The position numbers and the translations under genes are program-made. Below the pieces are notes generated by a model. That model made no database searches and was not told the origin of the DNA. It worked only from the letters and a program-made list of their open reading frames with translations. A stretch of 64,000 nucleotides of DNA from Motilibacter peucedani (lineage in GTDB: Bacteria; Actinomycetota; Actinomycetes; Motilibacterales; Motilibacteraceae). Shown piece by piece: positions 1 to 8,500 of the stretch (position 1 is its first letter; every line of letters starts with the position of its first letter). Location of the stretch: contig NZ_RBWV01000009.1 of assembly GCF_003634695.1 (NCBI RefSeq), positions 434,001-498,000 of the forward strand, read 5' to 3'.

Positions 1-2156
1 TCGGTCAGCGGGCCGGGTGCGGTGGCCGTGGCGGTCAGCGGCGCGATCGCCACCTCGACGCCCGCGACGGGTCGCCCGACGCAGACACCCTCGCCCTGAC
101 CTGCCTTCTCGATCTCCTCGAGCGTGACGTCGGTGACGGGCAGCGCCTCGGTCATGCCGTAGGGCGTGTGCAGGCTCGCGGCGGGCAGCAGGTCCTGCAG
201 CTGGCGCAGCAGCGGGACCGGCACGGGAGCGCCGGCGGAGAGCAGGGTGCGTACGCCGCCCAGCGCCGCCCGGGATGCCGGGCTCAGCTCGTCCGCCGAG
301 GCGAGCACCGCGGCCAGCGCCGCCGGGGAGGCGAAGACGGTGGTCGCCTCGACCGCGGCGACCGCCTCGGCGAGGGTGCGTGCGCTCAGAGTCCGCGGAG
401 CGGTGACGTCCATGTCGGGCACGGCGGACACGGCGCCGAGCGCCGGACCGAAGAGCGCGAAGGGCGCGAACGCCGCGACGAGACGCGTGCCCGGGCCGAC
501 GTCGTAGGTCTCGGCGAGCAGGTCCCGGATGCGCGCGAGCTGGCCGAAGCTGTAGACGACGCCCTTGGCGGGCCCGGTCGAGCCCGAGGTGAACAGCACC
601 GCGGCCTCGTCGTCGGGGCCCGGCGCCGGTGGCAGCTCCGCGCCCCGGCCGCGGCGGGCGACGTCGCGCAGGCTGAGCTCGACGCCGAGTGCGCGGGCCG
701 TGACGCGGTCGAGGGGACCGGCGGCGATCCGCTGGCCCGGCCAGCCGAGCGCCCGGGCCGCGGCGAGGGCGCGCGGGATGCCGATGACGTGCTGCGGGCC
801 GGCGCCGCGCACCGCGCGGTGGAGCCCACGGATGCCGAGCCCGGCGTCGGCCACGACGATGACCGCGCCGATGCGCAGGCAGGCGTAGAGCACGGCCGTG
901 AGGTCGGCGCCCGGTGGGACGAGGAGCGCGACGCGGTCACCCCTGCGTACCCCGCTCTGCGCGAGCCCGGCGGCGAGCTCGTCGACGCGGCGGGCGAGCA
1001 TCGCCCAGCTGACCGTCCGCCCCGCGCCCGCCAGCTCCACCACCGCTGGCTCCTGCTCGCCCCTCCGCTCCTCCAGCCCTGCCCAGAGCGGGCGCGCCGC
1101 CGACGTTGATCGCCCTGGCCGATCGAACTCGTGCGAGGCCGACTCACGTTGCTCGGCCTGGCGCGAGGTTGATCGCCCTAGCCGATCAACATCGGGCCCG
1201 CTGGCACTGCCGAGCCAGGCGAAGAGGGTGGCGGCGACGTCCGCGTCCTCGGCCACCAGGTGGCCGGCGGTCTCGAAGCGGTGGACGTCGGCGTGGGGCA
1301 GCCGCGTGCGCAGGTCGCGGAGGTAGCGGTCGGAGAAGACGGGGTCGCGCGGGCCCCACAGGAGCAGCGCGGGCACGTCGGCGAGCTCGCCGAGGCGCGA
1401 GGCGACCGCCTCGAGCGCCGGAGCGGACGGGTGCGCGGGCGAGAGCGGGATGTCGTCGACGAACGCGCCGACGGCACCCCGCCGCCGCGCGCCGCGGTAG
1501 GGAGCGCGGTACGCAGCGGCGACGTCGCGCGCCAGGCGCGGGTGCGCGAGGGCGAGGGTGGTCTCGAGGAACGCGGGCGTGTCCACCGTGCCGAGGTGGA
1601 GCAGACCGCGGGCGTGCGCCACCCGGAGCGCGGGCGGCAGTCCCGCACCTGCGTCGGACACGGCCGTGTTGAGCAGGACGACACCGGCGAGCGACGAGCG
1701 GTGGGCTAGCGCCCAGCCCAGCGAGATGGCGCCGCCCCAGTCGTGGGCGACCGTCACGACCGGCCCGGACAGCGACAAGGCGTTAGAGACACGCGAGAGG
1801 TCGTCGACGCGCCGCTCGAGACGCCGCACCGTGCCGGTGCGCTCCGAGAAGCCCATGTCGAGGTGGTCGACGGCGAGGACGCGCCAGCCCTTCTCGGCGC
1901 CCAGCGCGAGCAGCGAGCGCCACAGGTAGGACCACGTCGGGTTGCCGTGGACGCACAGCAGCGTGCCCACGGGTTCGCCGGACAGCGACGGGGCGTTGTC
2001 GAGGACGTGCCACGTACGCGTCGCGCCCTCGCCGTCGACCGCCTGCACCAGCCGCGACCAGGCGGGGTCGAGACCCGGAAGGCCGGCCGGGGGCCGGACG
2101 GCGGGGGACGGCGGGTTGCGGAAGCGGTCGGCAGGATCGCCGAGGCCCCGCTTCAC
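1..2156 (-). CDS. oleBC: OleB-OleC fusion (beta-lactone decarboxylase + beta-lactone synthetase), 3' end outside window
   Basis: Partial gene; the coding strand runs off the left edge. Residues 1 to about 320 are an alpha/beta hydrolase of the haloalkane-dehalogenase type: HGNPTWSYLW (oxyanion hole), AHDWGG (nucleophile Asp), LLWGPRDPVF (acid) and TAGHLVAED (His). After a linker at about 323-351 comes an AMP-binding ligase with the P-loop TSGSTGPAKG and YGMTE. No stop separates the halves, so this is the fused OleBC known from actinobacteria. By family knowledge OleC turns a beta-hydroxy acid into a cis-beta-lactone and OleB decarboxylates it to an alkene. The GTG start overlaps the oleA stop as GTGA, so translation is probably coupled. 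OleD is not visible and may lie beyond the edge. Confidence 0.87.
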   Translation of the reverse strand, partial: MKRGLGDPADRFRNPPSPAVRPPAGLPGLDPAWSRLVQAVDGEGATRTWHVLDNAPSLSGEPVGTLLCVHGNPTWSYLWRSLLALGAEKGWRVLAVDHLDMGFSERTGTVRRLERRVDDLSRVSNALSLSGPVVTVAHDWGGAISLGWALAHRSSLAGVVLLNTAVSDAGAGLPPALRVAHARGLLHLGTVDTPAFLETTLALAHPRLARDVAAAYRAPYRGARRRGAVGAFVDDIPLSPAHPSAPALEAVASRLGELADVPALLLWGPRDPVFSDRYLRDLRTRLPHADVHRFETAGHLVAEDADVAATLFAWLGSASGPDVDRLGRSTSRQAEQRESASHEFDRPGRSTSAARPLWAGLEERRGEQEPAVVELAGAGRTVSWAMLARRVDELAAGLAQSGVRRGDRVALLVPPGADLTAVLYACLRIGAVIVVADAGLGIRGLHRAVRGAGPQHVIGIPRALAAARALGWPGQRIAAGPLDRVTARALGVELSLRDVARRGRGAELPPAPGPDDEAAVLFTSGSTGPAKGVVYSFGQLARIRDLLAETYDVGPGTRLVAAFAPFALFGPALGAVSAVPDMDVTAPRTLSARTLAEAVAAVEATTVFASPAALAAVLASADELSPASRAALGGVRTLLSAGAPVPVPLLRQLQDLLPAASLHTPYGMTEALPVTDVTLEEIEKAGQGEGVCVGRPVAGVEVAIAPLTATATAPGPLT
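1105..1190. repeat. Pair of palindromic repeats inside the oleBC linker
   Basis: Two copies of the same palindrome lie 39 bases apart. The copy at 1168-1190 has perfect arms GTTGATCG and CGATCAAC around CCCTAGC. The copy at 1105-1128 has GTTGATCG, CCCTGGC, CGATCGAAC (one extra base in the right arm). The stretch between them is itself partly self-complementary (GAGGCCGA against TCGGCCTG). The element is read in frame and gives the near-repeated peptide DRLGRSTS / DRPGRSTS. It looks like a dispersed palindromic element inserted into an inter-domain linker. Confidence 0.7.
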
Positions 2157-3178
2157 CAGACGATCTCCATGACCGAGGCGTTGAGGCCGGAGCCGATGCC
2201 CATGCACAGCACCCGGTCGCCGGCGGCCAGCTTGTCGGCCTCGGCGGCGAGCGTGATCGGCAGCGAGGCGGGGCCGACGTTGCCCAGCCGGGGGAACGTG
2301 GTCGGCGCCTTGGCCGCGTCGATGCCGAGGGCGTCGACGACCGAGCTGATGTGGACCGCCGACACCTGGTGCATGACGTAGCAGTCCATGTCGGACCAGT
2401 CCCAGCCGCTGTCGCGGGCGTCCTGCCAGACGTCCTTGGCGAGCGCGACACCGGCGTCGAGCAGGGCGCGGTGGTCGGTGCGCATCTGGGTCAGGTCGCC
2501 GATGCAGAGCTCGTGGTGCTGGGTGCTCGCGCGCGAGATGCCCCCGAGGATGCGGTGGGCGCCGGGGTGCTCGTCGGCCCGGCCGAGAACGGCCGCCGCG
2601 GAGCCCGAGCCGAGCGTGAGCGTCGCGAACTCCTGCAGGAAGTCCTCGCGGGTCGTCTCGGGGCGCGAGAGCCGGGCGATGGTGGCCTCGTGGGTGGCGC
2701 GGGCCCCCTCGGCGTTGACCACGACGGCGTACTTCACCGCGCCGGAGTCGATCATCGTGCCGGCGATCTGCATCGCGTTGACGAAGCCGAGGCAGGCGTT
2801 GGTGATGTCGAAGTTGAGCGCCGACGGCGGCAGGCCCAGCATGTGGTGGACCGCCGACGCGGTCGAGGGCTCGAGGTGGTCGCGTGAGACCGACGAGTTG
2901 ATCAGCAGGCCCACCTCGGAGGCGTCGATGCCCGCCTCGGAGATCGCCTTGGCGCCCGCCATCGCCGCGGCCTCGGCGAACGAGACCTCCTCCGGCCACC
3001 AGCGCCGCTCGGAGATGCCGGTGAGCGCACGCAGCGTGCCCGGGCGCAGCTTGAGCCGCGTCATGCTCTCGGCGAGCCGCGCGTCGATCTCGTCGGACGT
3101 GACGACGACCGGACCTTCGAGGGCCGCGACCGCGACCAGCGCGGTGTTGGAGAGCGTGTAGGAGGCGATGCCGGTCAC
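2153..3178 (-). CDS. oleA: OleA, acyl-CoA head-to-head condensing enzyme (thiolase fold)
   Basis: 341 residues, the usual size of the family. OleA joins two fatty acyl-CoAs by a non-decarboxylative Claisen condensation to a beta-keto acid, the first step of long-chain olefin synthesis. Signature stretches are LLINSSVSRDHLEPSTAS, FDITNACLGF with catalytic Cys129, VMHQVS (His), GNVGPASLPI and the C-terminal GIGSGLNASVMEIVW, which closely resembles the end of Xanthomonas OleA as I recall it. FabH is the nearest alternative but lacks the VSRDxLEPSTAS stretch. The GTG start at VTGIASYT was chosen because homology starts there; upstream codons are not conserved in character. It lies 77 bases after the DUF4012 gene and overlaps oleBC by four bases. 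Confidence 0.9.
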   Translation of the reverse strand: MTGIASYTLSNTALVAVAALEGPVVVTSDEIDARLAESMTRLKLRPGTLRALTGISERRWWPEEVSFAEAAAMAGAKAISEAGIDASEVGLLINSSVSRDHLEPSTASAVHHMLGLPPSALNFDITNACLGFVNAMQIAGTMIDSGAVKYAVVVNAEGARATHEATIARLSRPETTREDFLQEFATLTLGSGSAAAVLGRADEHPGAHRILGGISRASTQHHELCIGDLTQMRTDHRALLDAGVALAKDVWQDARDSGWDWSDMDCYVMHQVSAVHISSVVDALGIDAAKAPTTFPRLGNVGPASLPITLAAEADKLAAGDRVLCMGIGSGLNASVMEIVW

Positions 3179-3255
3179 GTGCGTCCTGTGGTCGTCGGGG
3201 CGCGGGACGGCCTCCCGCAGGTACTCATTGTCCCCCGCTGGGGCGTGTGCACTCG

Positions 3256-5526
3256 TCAGCCCTTGACGAGGGACACCGACACGGTGCGCTGGCGGTCGAG
3301 CGCGACGTTGACGACGCCCTGCCCGGCGAGCACCTGCACACCGTCGCCGGGCGCCACTCGGTAGCCCGCCGGCGGGATCACGACGACCCGGGTGTTGGTG
3401 ACGTTCAACGCGTTGTCGGGGTCGTAGGTGAGGGTCACGGTCATGCCGGTGTCGGTCGGCACGGCCACCTTCGGGGCGCTGAACGAGAACTCCTGGCCCA
3501 GCACGGCGCCCGGCGCGATCTGCACCGTCTGCCGGGCCCACGGCCGCCCGAGCGCGTCGACCAGCAGCGGCTTCTCCAGCGCGGAGAGCATCCCGCTCTT
3601 GCCCGCGACGATGGCAGCGTTGGAACCGAGTCCCGACTCGGCCGGCGCGCTCTTGGTGACCTTCGCGCCCTTGGGCAGCAGGCTGATCAAGCCGGTACGC
3701 GCCCAGCCGCTCTGCTCCGACTTGATCACTCCGTGGGTGCGGTCGGCGGCCTTGTTGTGCTGGGTCACCGTGCGGGTGATCGCCGCGGAGCCGTCGGCGG
3801 CGAGGCGGACCACCTCGTCGACCGTGCGGTCCTGCAGCGCGTCGACCTTCGTGAGGCCGGCGTTCTGGGAGTAGACCGCGATGTGGTCGCCGGTGTCGGG
3901 GTCGGAGATCGCGCCCGCGAAGCCGTTCTCGGTGAGCGTCTGCTGCAGCGAGGAGTCCTTCATCCACATCTGCAGGTGCCGTCCCGGCGCCACGGCGGCG
4001 AGCGCCTTGGCCTTGTCGGTGAGCTGCTCGCCGCTGGCGAGCCGCTGCACGATCGCGCCCATCAGTGCGGCGTTGAGCTGGTGGCGCGCCGGGCTGTCTG
4101 CCGTGGCGTAGACGTCGGCGAGCAGCGCCTGGGCGATGTTGCCAGCGTTGATCTCGCCGTAGCCCGGTGCCTGCACCGGCCCGGTGACCGCCAGCAGCTG
4201 CCGGATGGCGGAGACGTCGAGCGACACCACGCCGTCGACCTCCTGCCCGGTGCCGCCCTGCCAGGCGCGCGCCATGCTCTCGCCCGCCACCCGGAAGTCG
4301 GGGTTGAGCCCCGCGGTGACGAACGGCGTCGCCTGCTTGCCGTTGGCGTAGGTGCCCACCGCATAGAAGGGGTCGCCCTTGACCGGCTTCCACAGCAGCG
4401 GCGGGTTGGCGTTGCCCCGCGCCGTCGGCTGCGGCAGCGCCTTCGGGAACACGTAGTCCGACGTGCTCGACGGGGTGCCGAGCCCGAGCAGCCCGTTGGT
4501 CAGCGTGACGGTGCCGACGGAGAGCGGCGCGCCGCCCGAGCCGTGCATCTCGGCCTGGTTGTTGATGGTGACGAGGTACGTCTTGGGCCCGTTCGCGCCC
4601 AGCGCCGGCGGCAGGATCTGCAGCAGCGGGATCGCGCTCTCCATCTGGCGGCGCAGGTCGCGCGCCTGCGACAGCGCCTTGTCGCGGATGCCGGGCACCT
4701 CCTGCTCCTTGACCCCGGTGCCGTCGACCGCGAGCAGCTCGCGCTCGGCGCGGACCATGAGGTCGCGGATGCGCTCGGCCTTGGCGGTCGCCTGGCGCAG
4801 GACCGGGATGTTGAAGCTGCCGTTGGAGTAGATGCCGGGCGCGCCGCCGACGGTGGTCTTGGGCTGCACGGCGGCGGCCACGTCGAGCGCGTCACGGCCC
4901 GCCTCGACGCTGAGGTCGGCGGCGGTGAGCAGGTGGCCCAGGTCGGAGACCGGGATCTTGGCGTAGGGGACCTTGCCCGCGATGTGCATCTGCGGGGTGT
5001 CCGCCGCGGCGTGCGCGGAGGCCAGCTGAAGGGCGGCGGCCTCGAGGTGGCTCTTGGCGGCGGCCTGGTCGGTGCGGGCCACGTCCTTGAACGCGGTGAG
5101 CTCGTCCTGCGCCGCGGTGGCGCTGGTCTTGACCTTCTTGGCCGAGTCCTGCAGGCCCAGCGCGAGCCAGGTGGCGAACCCCGCGAGGGCGCCGACGACC
5201 AGCAGCGCCACGAGCGTCCAGAGGAGCAGGCGGCGACGGCGCACCCACCAGCGCGGGCGCAGGGCCTCGGCCGGGCGCTCGGACTCGATCTCGTCGAGCG
5301 GGTGCGTCCAGACGACCTTGGCGGTGCCGGCGTCACCGGGGTCGCCGAGGCGCTCAGGCTCGCCGAAGCCGCCCGACCGTCGACCCGGCTCGGGCGGCGG
5401 CGTGCTTCTCTGGTCGCTGATCGTCACAGGCAGGTCCCGGGGGAGCTCGGGGTCAGGGCGCGGACGCGTGGGTGCGGTGACCCGGCAGTCGCGGAAGTCT
5501 ACGGCTCCTCGCGCGCGGCTGGCCAT
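3256..5526 (-). CDS. DUF4012 membrane-anchored extracellular protein
   Basis: 756 residues from the first ATG. A Pro/Arg-rich cytoplasmic segment of about 95 residues is followed by one membrane helix (about 99-123) and a large outside domain of the DUF4012 type. A hallmark is NNQAEMHGSGG followed by a Gly-rich strand, which corresponds to the NNAE-R-xGG core of the family. Members often sit in envelope or polysaccharide loci, but no reaction is established. The ATG at 5526 overlaps the end of the preceding phosphatase gene by 28 bases. A GTG at 5427 (VTISDQR), with a GGA seven bases upstream, would give 723 residues and remove the overlap. The start is therefore uncertain; the DUF4012 call is firmer. 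Confidence 0.8.
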   Translation of the reverse strand: MASRARGAVDFRDCRVTAPTRPRPDPELPRDLPVTISDQRSTPPPEPGRRSGGFGEPERLGDPGDAGTAKVVWTHPLDEIESERPAEALRPRWWVRRRRLLLWTLVALLVVGALAGFATWLALGLQDSAKKVKTSATAAQDELTAFKDVARTDQAAAKSHLEAAALQLASAHAAADTPQMHIAGKVPYAKIPVSDLGHLLTAADLSVEAGRDALDVAAAVQPKTTVGGAPGIYSNGSFNIPVLRQATAKAERIRDLMVRAERELLAVDGTGVKEQEVPGIRDKALSQARDLRRQMESAIPLLQILPPALGANGPKTYLVTINNQAEMHGSGGAPLSVGTVTLTNGLLGLGTPSSTSDYVFPKALPQPTARGNANPPLLWKPVKGDPFYAVGTYANGKQATPFVTAGLNPDFRVAGESMARAWQGGTGQEVDGVVSLDVSAIRQLLAVTGPVQAPGYGEINAGNIAQALLADVYATADSPARHQLNAALMGAIVQRLASGEQLTDKAKALAAVAPGRHLQMWMKDSSLQQTLTENGFAGAISDPDTGDHIAVYSQNAGLTKVDALQDRTVDEVVRLAADGSAAITRTVTQHNKAADRTHGVIKSEQSGWARTGLISLLPKGAKVTKSAPAESGLGSNAAIVAGKSGMLSALEKPLLVDALGRPWARQTVQIAPGAVLGQEFSFSAPKVAVPTDTGMTVTLTYDPDNALNVTNTRVVVIPPAGYRVAPGDGVQVLAGQGVVNVALDRQRTVSVSLVKG

Positions 5527-8500
5527 GTCCGAGCGTCCGAGCGGAGAACGAGCAGGGCCACGTCGTCGTCCCCGCCCTGCTCACGGCCGGTCGCGCGCAG
5601 CAGGTGGTCGGCCACCAGCTCGGGCGGCAGCGACACCTCCTGCAGCGCGAGGCGCAGGCGCTCCAGCCCCAGCGTGAGGCTCTCCCCGCGGTTCTCGACG
5701 AGCCCGTCGCTGAAGAGCACGACGGTGCCGCCGACCGGCACCTCGACCGTCACCATCGGGTAGGCGCCGTGCTCGGGCAGGTCCTCGGCGCCGACTCCCA
5801 GCGGCGGCCCGGCGTCGAGCTCGACGTAGGCCGCCGGCCCGCCGACCGCGGTGACCAGCGGCGGCGGATGGCCGGCCGAGGCCACCGCCAGCGAGCGGGT
5901 CGCGGTGTCGAACCGGCAGACCAGCAGGGTGGCGAGCCCGAGGTCGAGCAGCTTGTCGACGTCGGCGGCGATGCGGCCGAGCAGCTCGCCGGGGTCGAGC
6001 CGCTGCAGCGCGAGGGCGGCGACGATCGCGCGCAGCTGGCCCATGCGCGCGGCCGAGCGCATCCCGTGGCCGACGACGTCACCGAGCGCGAGCACCAGCC
6101 CGTCGGGCGTCTCGAGCGCCTCGTAGAAGTCGCCGCCGGTCAGCGCGCCCTGGCTCGAGGGCAGGTAGCGCGTGGCGATCTGGGCGCCCGGCACCTGCGG
6201 CGAGCTGCGCGGGAGCAGGTGGCGCTGCAGCTCGATGCCGTTGCGCCGCTCGGCGCGGTAGAGCAGCGCGTTGTCGAGCGCGACCGCCGCCCGGGCGGCC
6301 AGCTCGTCGACCAGCGTGCGGTCGGTCGTCCCTTCCTCGGGGGCTGCGACGACGACCGCGCCCAGCGTGCGTCCGCGGCTGACGAGCGGCACGGCGTACG
6401 CGTCGGTGGCGGTGAGCTCCGCGAGCGCCGGGTCGAGCGGCGAGTCGCCCCACCGGACCCCGGCGGGCAGCTCGGTCGCGACACCGGAGCGCGTCACGGC
6501 GCCCGGGCCGCTCTCGTCGGAGGTCCGCAGCGCCACCCCGCCGAGCAGCGCGGCCAGCTCGGCCTCGCGGGAGCGGTCGGCGTGGCGCAGGTGCACGAGG
6601 CGTACGTCGTCGTCGCCGCGCGGCGCTCCCTGCAGCATCGCGGCGCCGACGGTGGAGCGCAGGGCGACCAGCGCGTACGAGCCCATCGCCGGCACGAGCA
6701 GGGCGGTGAGCGCGTCGAGCACCTCGGCGGGCTCGAGCAGGGCGGCGAAGCGCGAGCTGGCGGCCGCCACCGTGCGCAGCCGCTCGTTGGCGCGCTCGCG
6801 CTCGGCCTCCATCGCCCGGCGCTCGTCGACGCGGTGCAGGAAGACGGACAGACCCTCGGGGTCGGGAGTCGCGCGCACCTCGACCCACGCGTCGAAGGGC
6901 TGGTAGTAGGCCTCGAACGTCACCTGCTGCCCGGTCTGCATGGCCGAGCGGTAGCCCAGCTCGAAGTCGGTGCCGAGGGCGGCGGGGTAGAGGTCCCACA
7001 TGCTGCGCCCCAGCAGCTCCTCGCGACGGCGCATCAGCAGGCGCTCGGCGGGACGGTTGACGTAGACGAAGCGCCACTCGGTGTCGATCCGGAAGAAGGC
7101 GTCGACCACGGTCTCGAGGATCGCGGCGAGGCGCTCCGCGGACTCGCCGCCCTCCTGGGCGCTGCCCAGCCCGGCCCCCAGCGCGGCGAACAGCCGTGCG
7201 TTGTCGATGGCCACCGCGACGCGACGGGCGAGGTCCTGGGCGAAGGCGAAGTCGGCCTCGCCGTAGTGCCGGTGGGAGCCGGAGGTCATGAGCGAGAGCG
7301 CGCCCAGGGTGCGGCCGCGAGCCGACAGCGGCACGAGCAGGAGGCTCTCGAACCCGAGCTCCTGCAGCACCGCGGTGTGCTGCGGGTCGCGGTCGGGCAG
7401 GTGGTGGGCCGTCACCGCGGGGATGTCCGGCACGAAGACGGGCACGCCCGTGCGGACCACCCGCCCGATGCCGGTGCCGTCGTTGACCGAGGCCGGCCAG
7501 CGCTCCTGCACCTCGCGGGCGAGCTCGCGGCGGTCGGCGTCGACGTGCTCGACGGCGACGACCCGCAGCTCACCCTCCTCGAACAGGTGCACCACGCACC
7601 AGTCGGCCAGCTCGGGCACCGCGAGCCGGGCCAGGTTGACCAGCGTGCGGTCGATGTCAAAGCTCTCGCCCAGCTGACCGGTCGCGTCGGCGAGGAAGGC
7701 CAGCTTGCGGTTGGCGTCCTGCACGCTCTCGGCGACCCGCGCGCGCTCCAGGGCCTGGGCGCAGGCGTCGGCGAAGGCGGTGAAGAACTCCCACGCGGGC
7801 TCGCCGCCGCCGTGGTCGCCCTCGGAGAAGCTCAGGGTGAGCACGCCCAGCACGCTGTCGTCGACGGCCAGGGGCAGCACCGCCGTGGTGTGCTCGAAGT
7901 CGTCGGAGACACCGCGCAGCGCGGGCCAGCGCGAGTTGCGCTCGGCGACGGAGCCCACCCAGATCGGGTCCCCGGTGCGCAGGGCCTCCGACGCCGGCAG
8001 GTCGTCGTGCAGCGAGTAGCTGGCCCAGCGGTGGAGCTCCTCGCCGGGCGTCGGCTGCAGCCGACGCGTGCGCAGGGTCGCGCCGTCGGGGTCGAGCAGG
8101 CTCAGCGAGGCGATCCGGGCGCCGACCAGGCCGACCGCGTGCGAGATGACGACGTCGAGGACGCCCTCGGTGTCGCGCACCTGCGCCAGCGCGCTGGTCA
8201 CCGCCTGCAGCCGGGTCAGCCGCTGCACGATCTGCCGGCGGGACTCGTCGAGCCGCACCCGCTCGAGCGTCTGCGCGGCCACTCCGCCGAGCGCCGTGCA
8301 GAACGCGCGCTCGTCGGGGCTGAAGAGCCGCCCTTCGGAGAAGACGAGCTCGAGCGCGCCGATGCTGTGGCCCGCCACCACGAGCGGCACGGCGCAGGTG
8401 GCGACGACGCCGTCACCGCGTACGACGAGGGCCGGGAACTGCTCGTCGCGCTCCTCGCGCGACTCGACCCACACCGCCTCGCCGGTGCGGTGCGCCTGCG

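Noticed and set aside
168-1109. Long plus-strand open frames opposite oleBC
   Set aside because: They are shadows of a real minus-strand gene: Arg/Ala/Gly-rich, without domains, while the opposite strand shows OleB and OleC motifs.
3179-4393. N-terminal extension of the OleA frame to 746 residues
   Set aside because: The added part is out-of-frame reading of the DUF4012 gene; OleA homology begins at the GTG at 3178.
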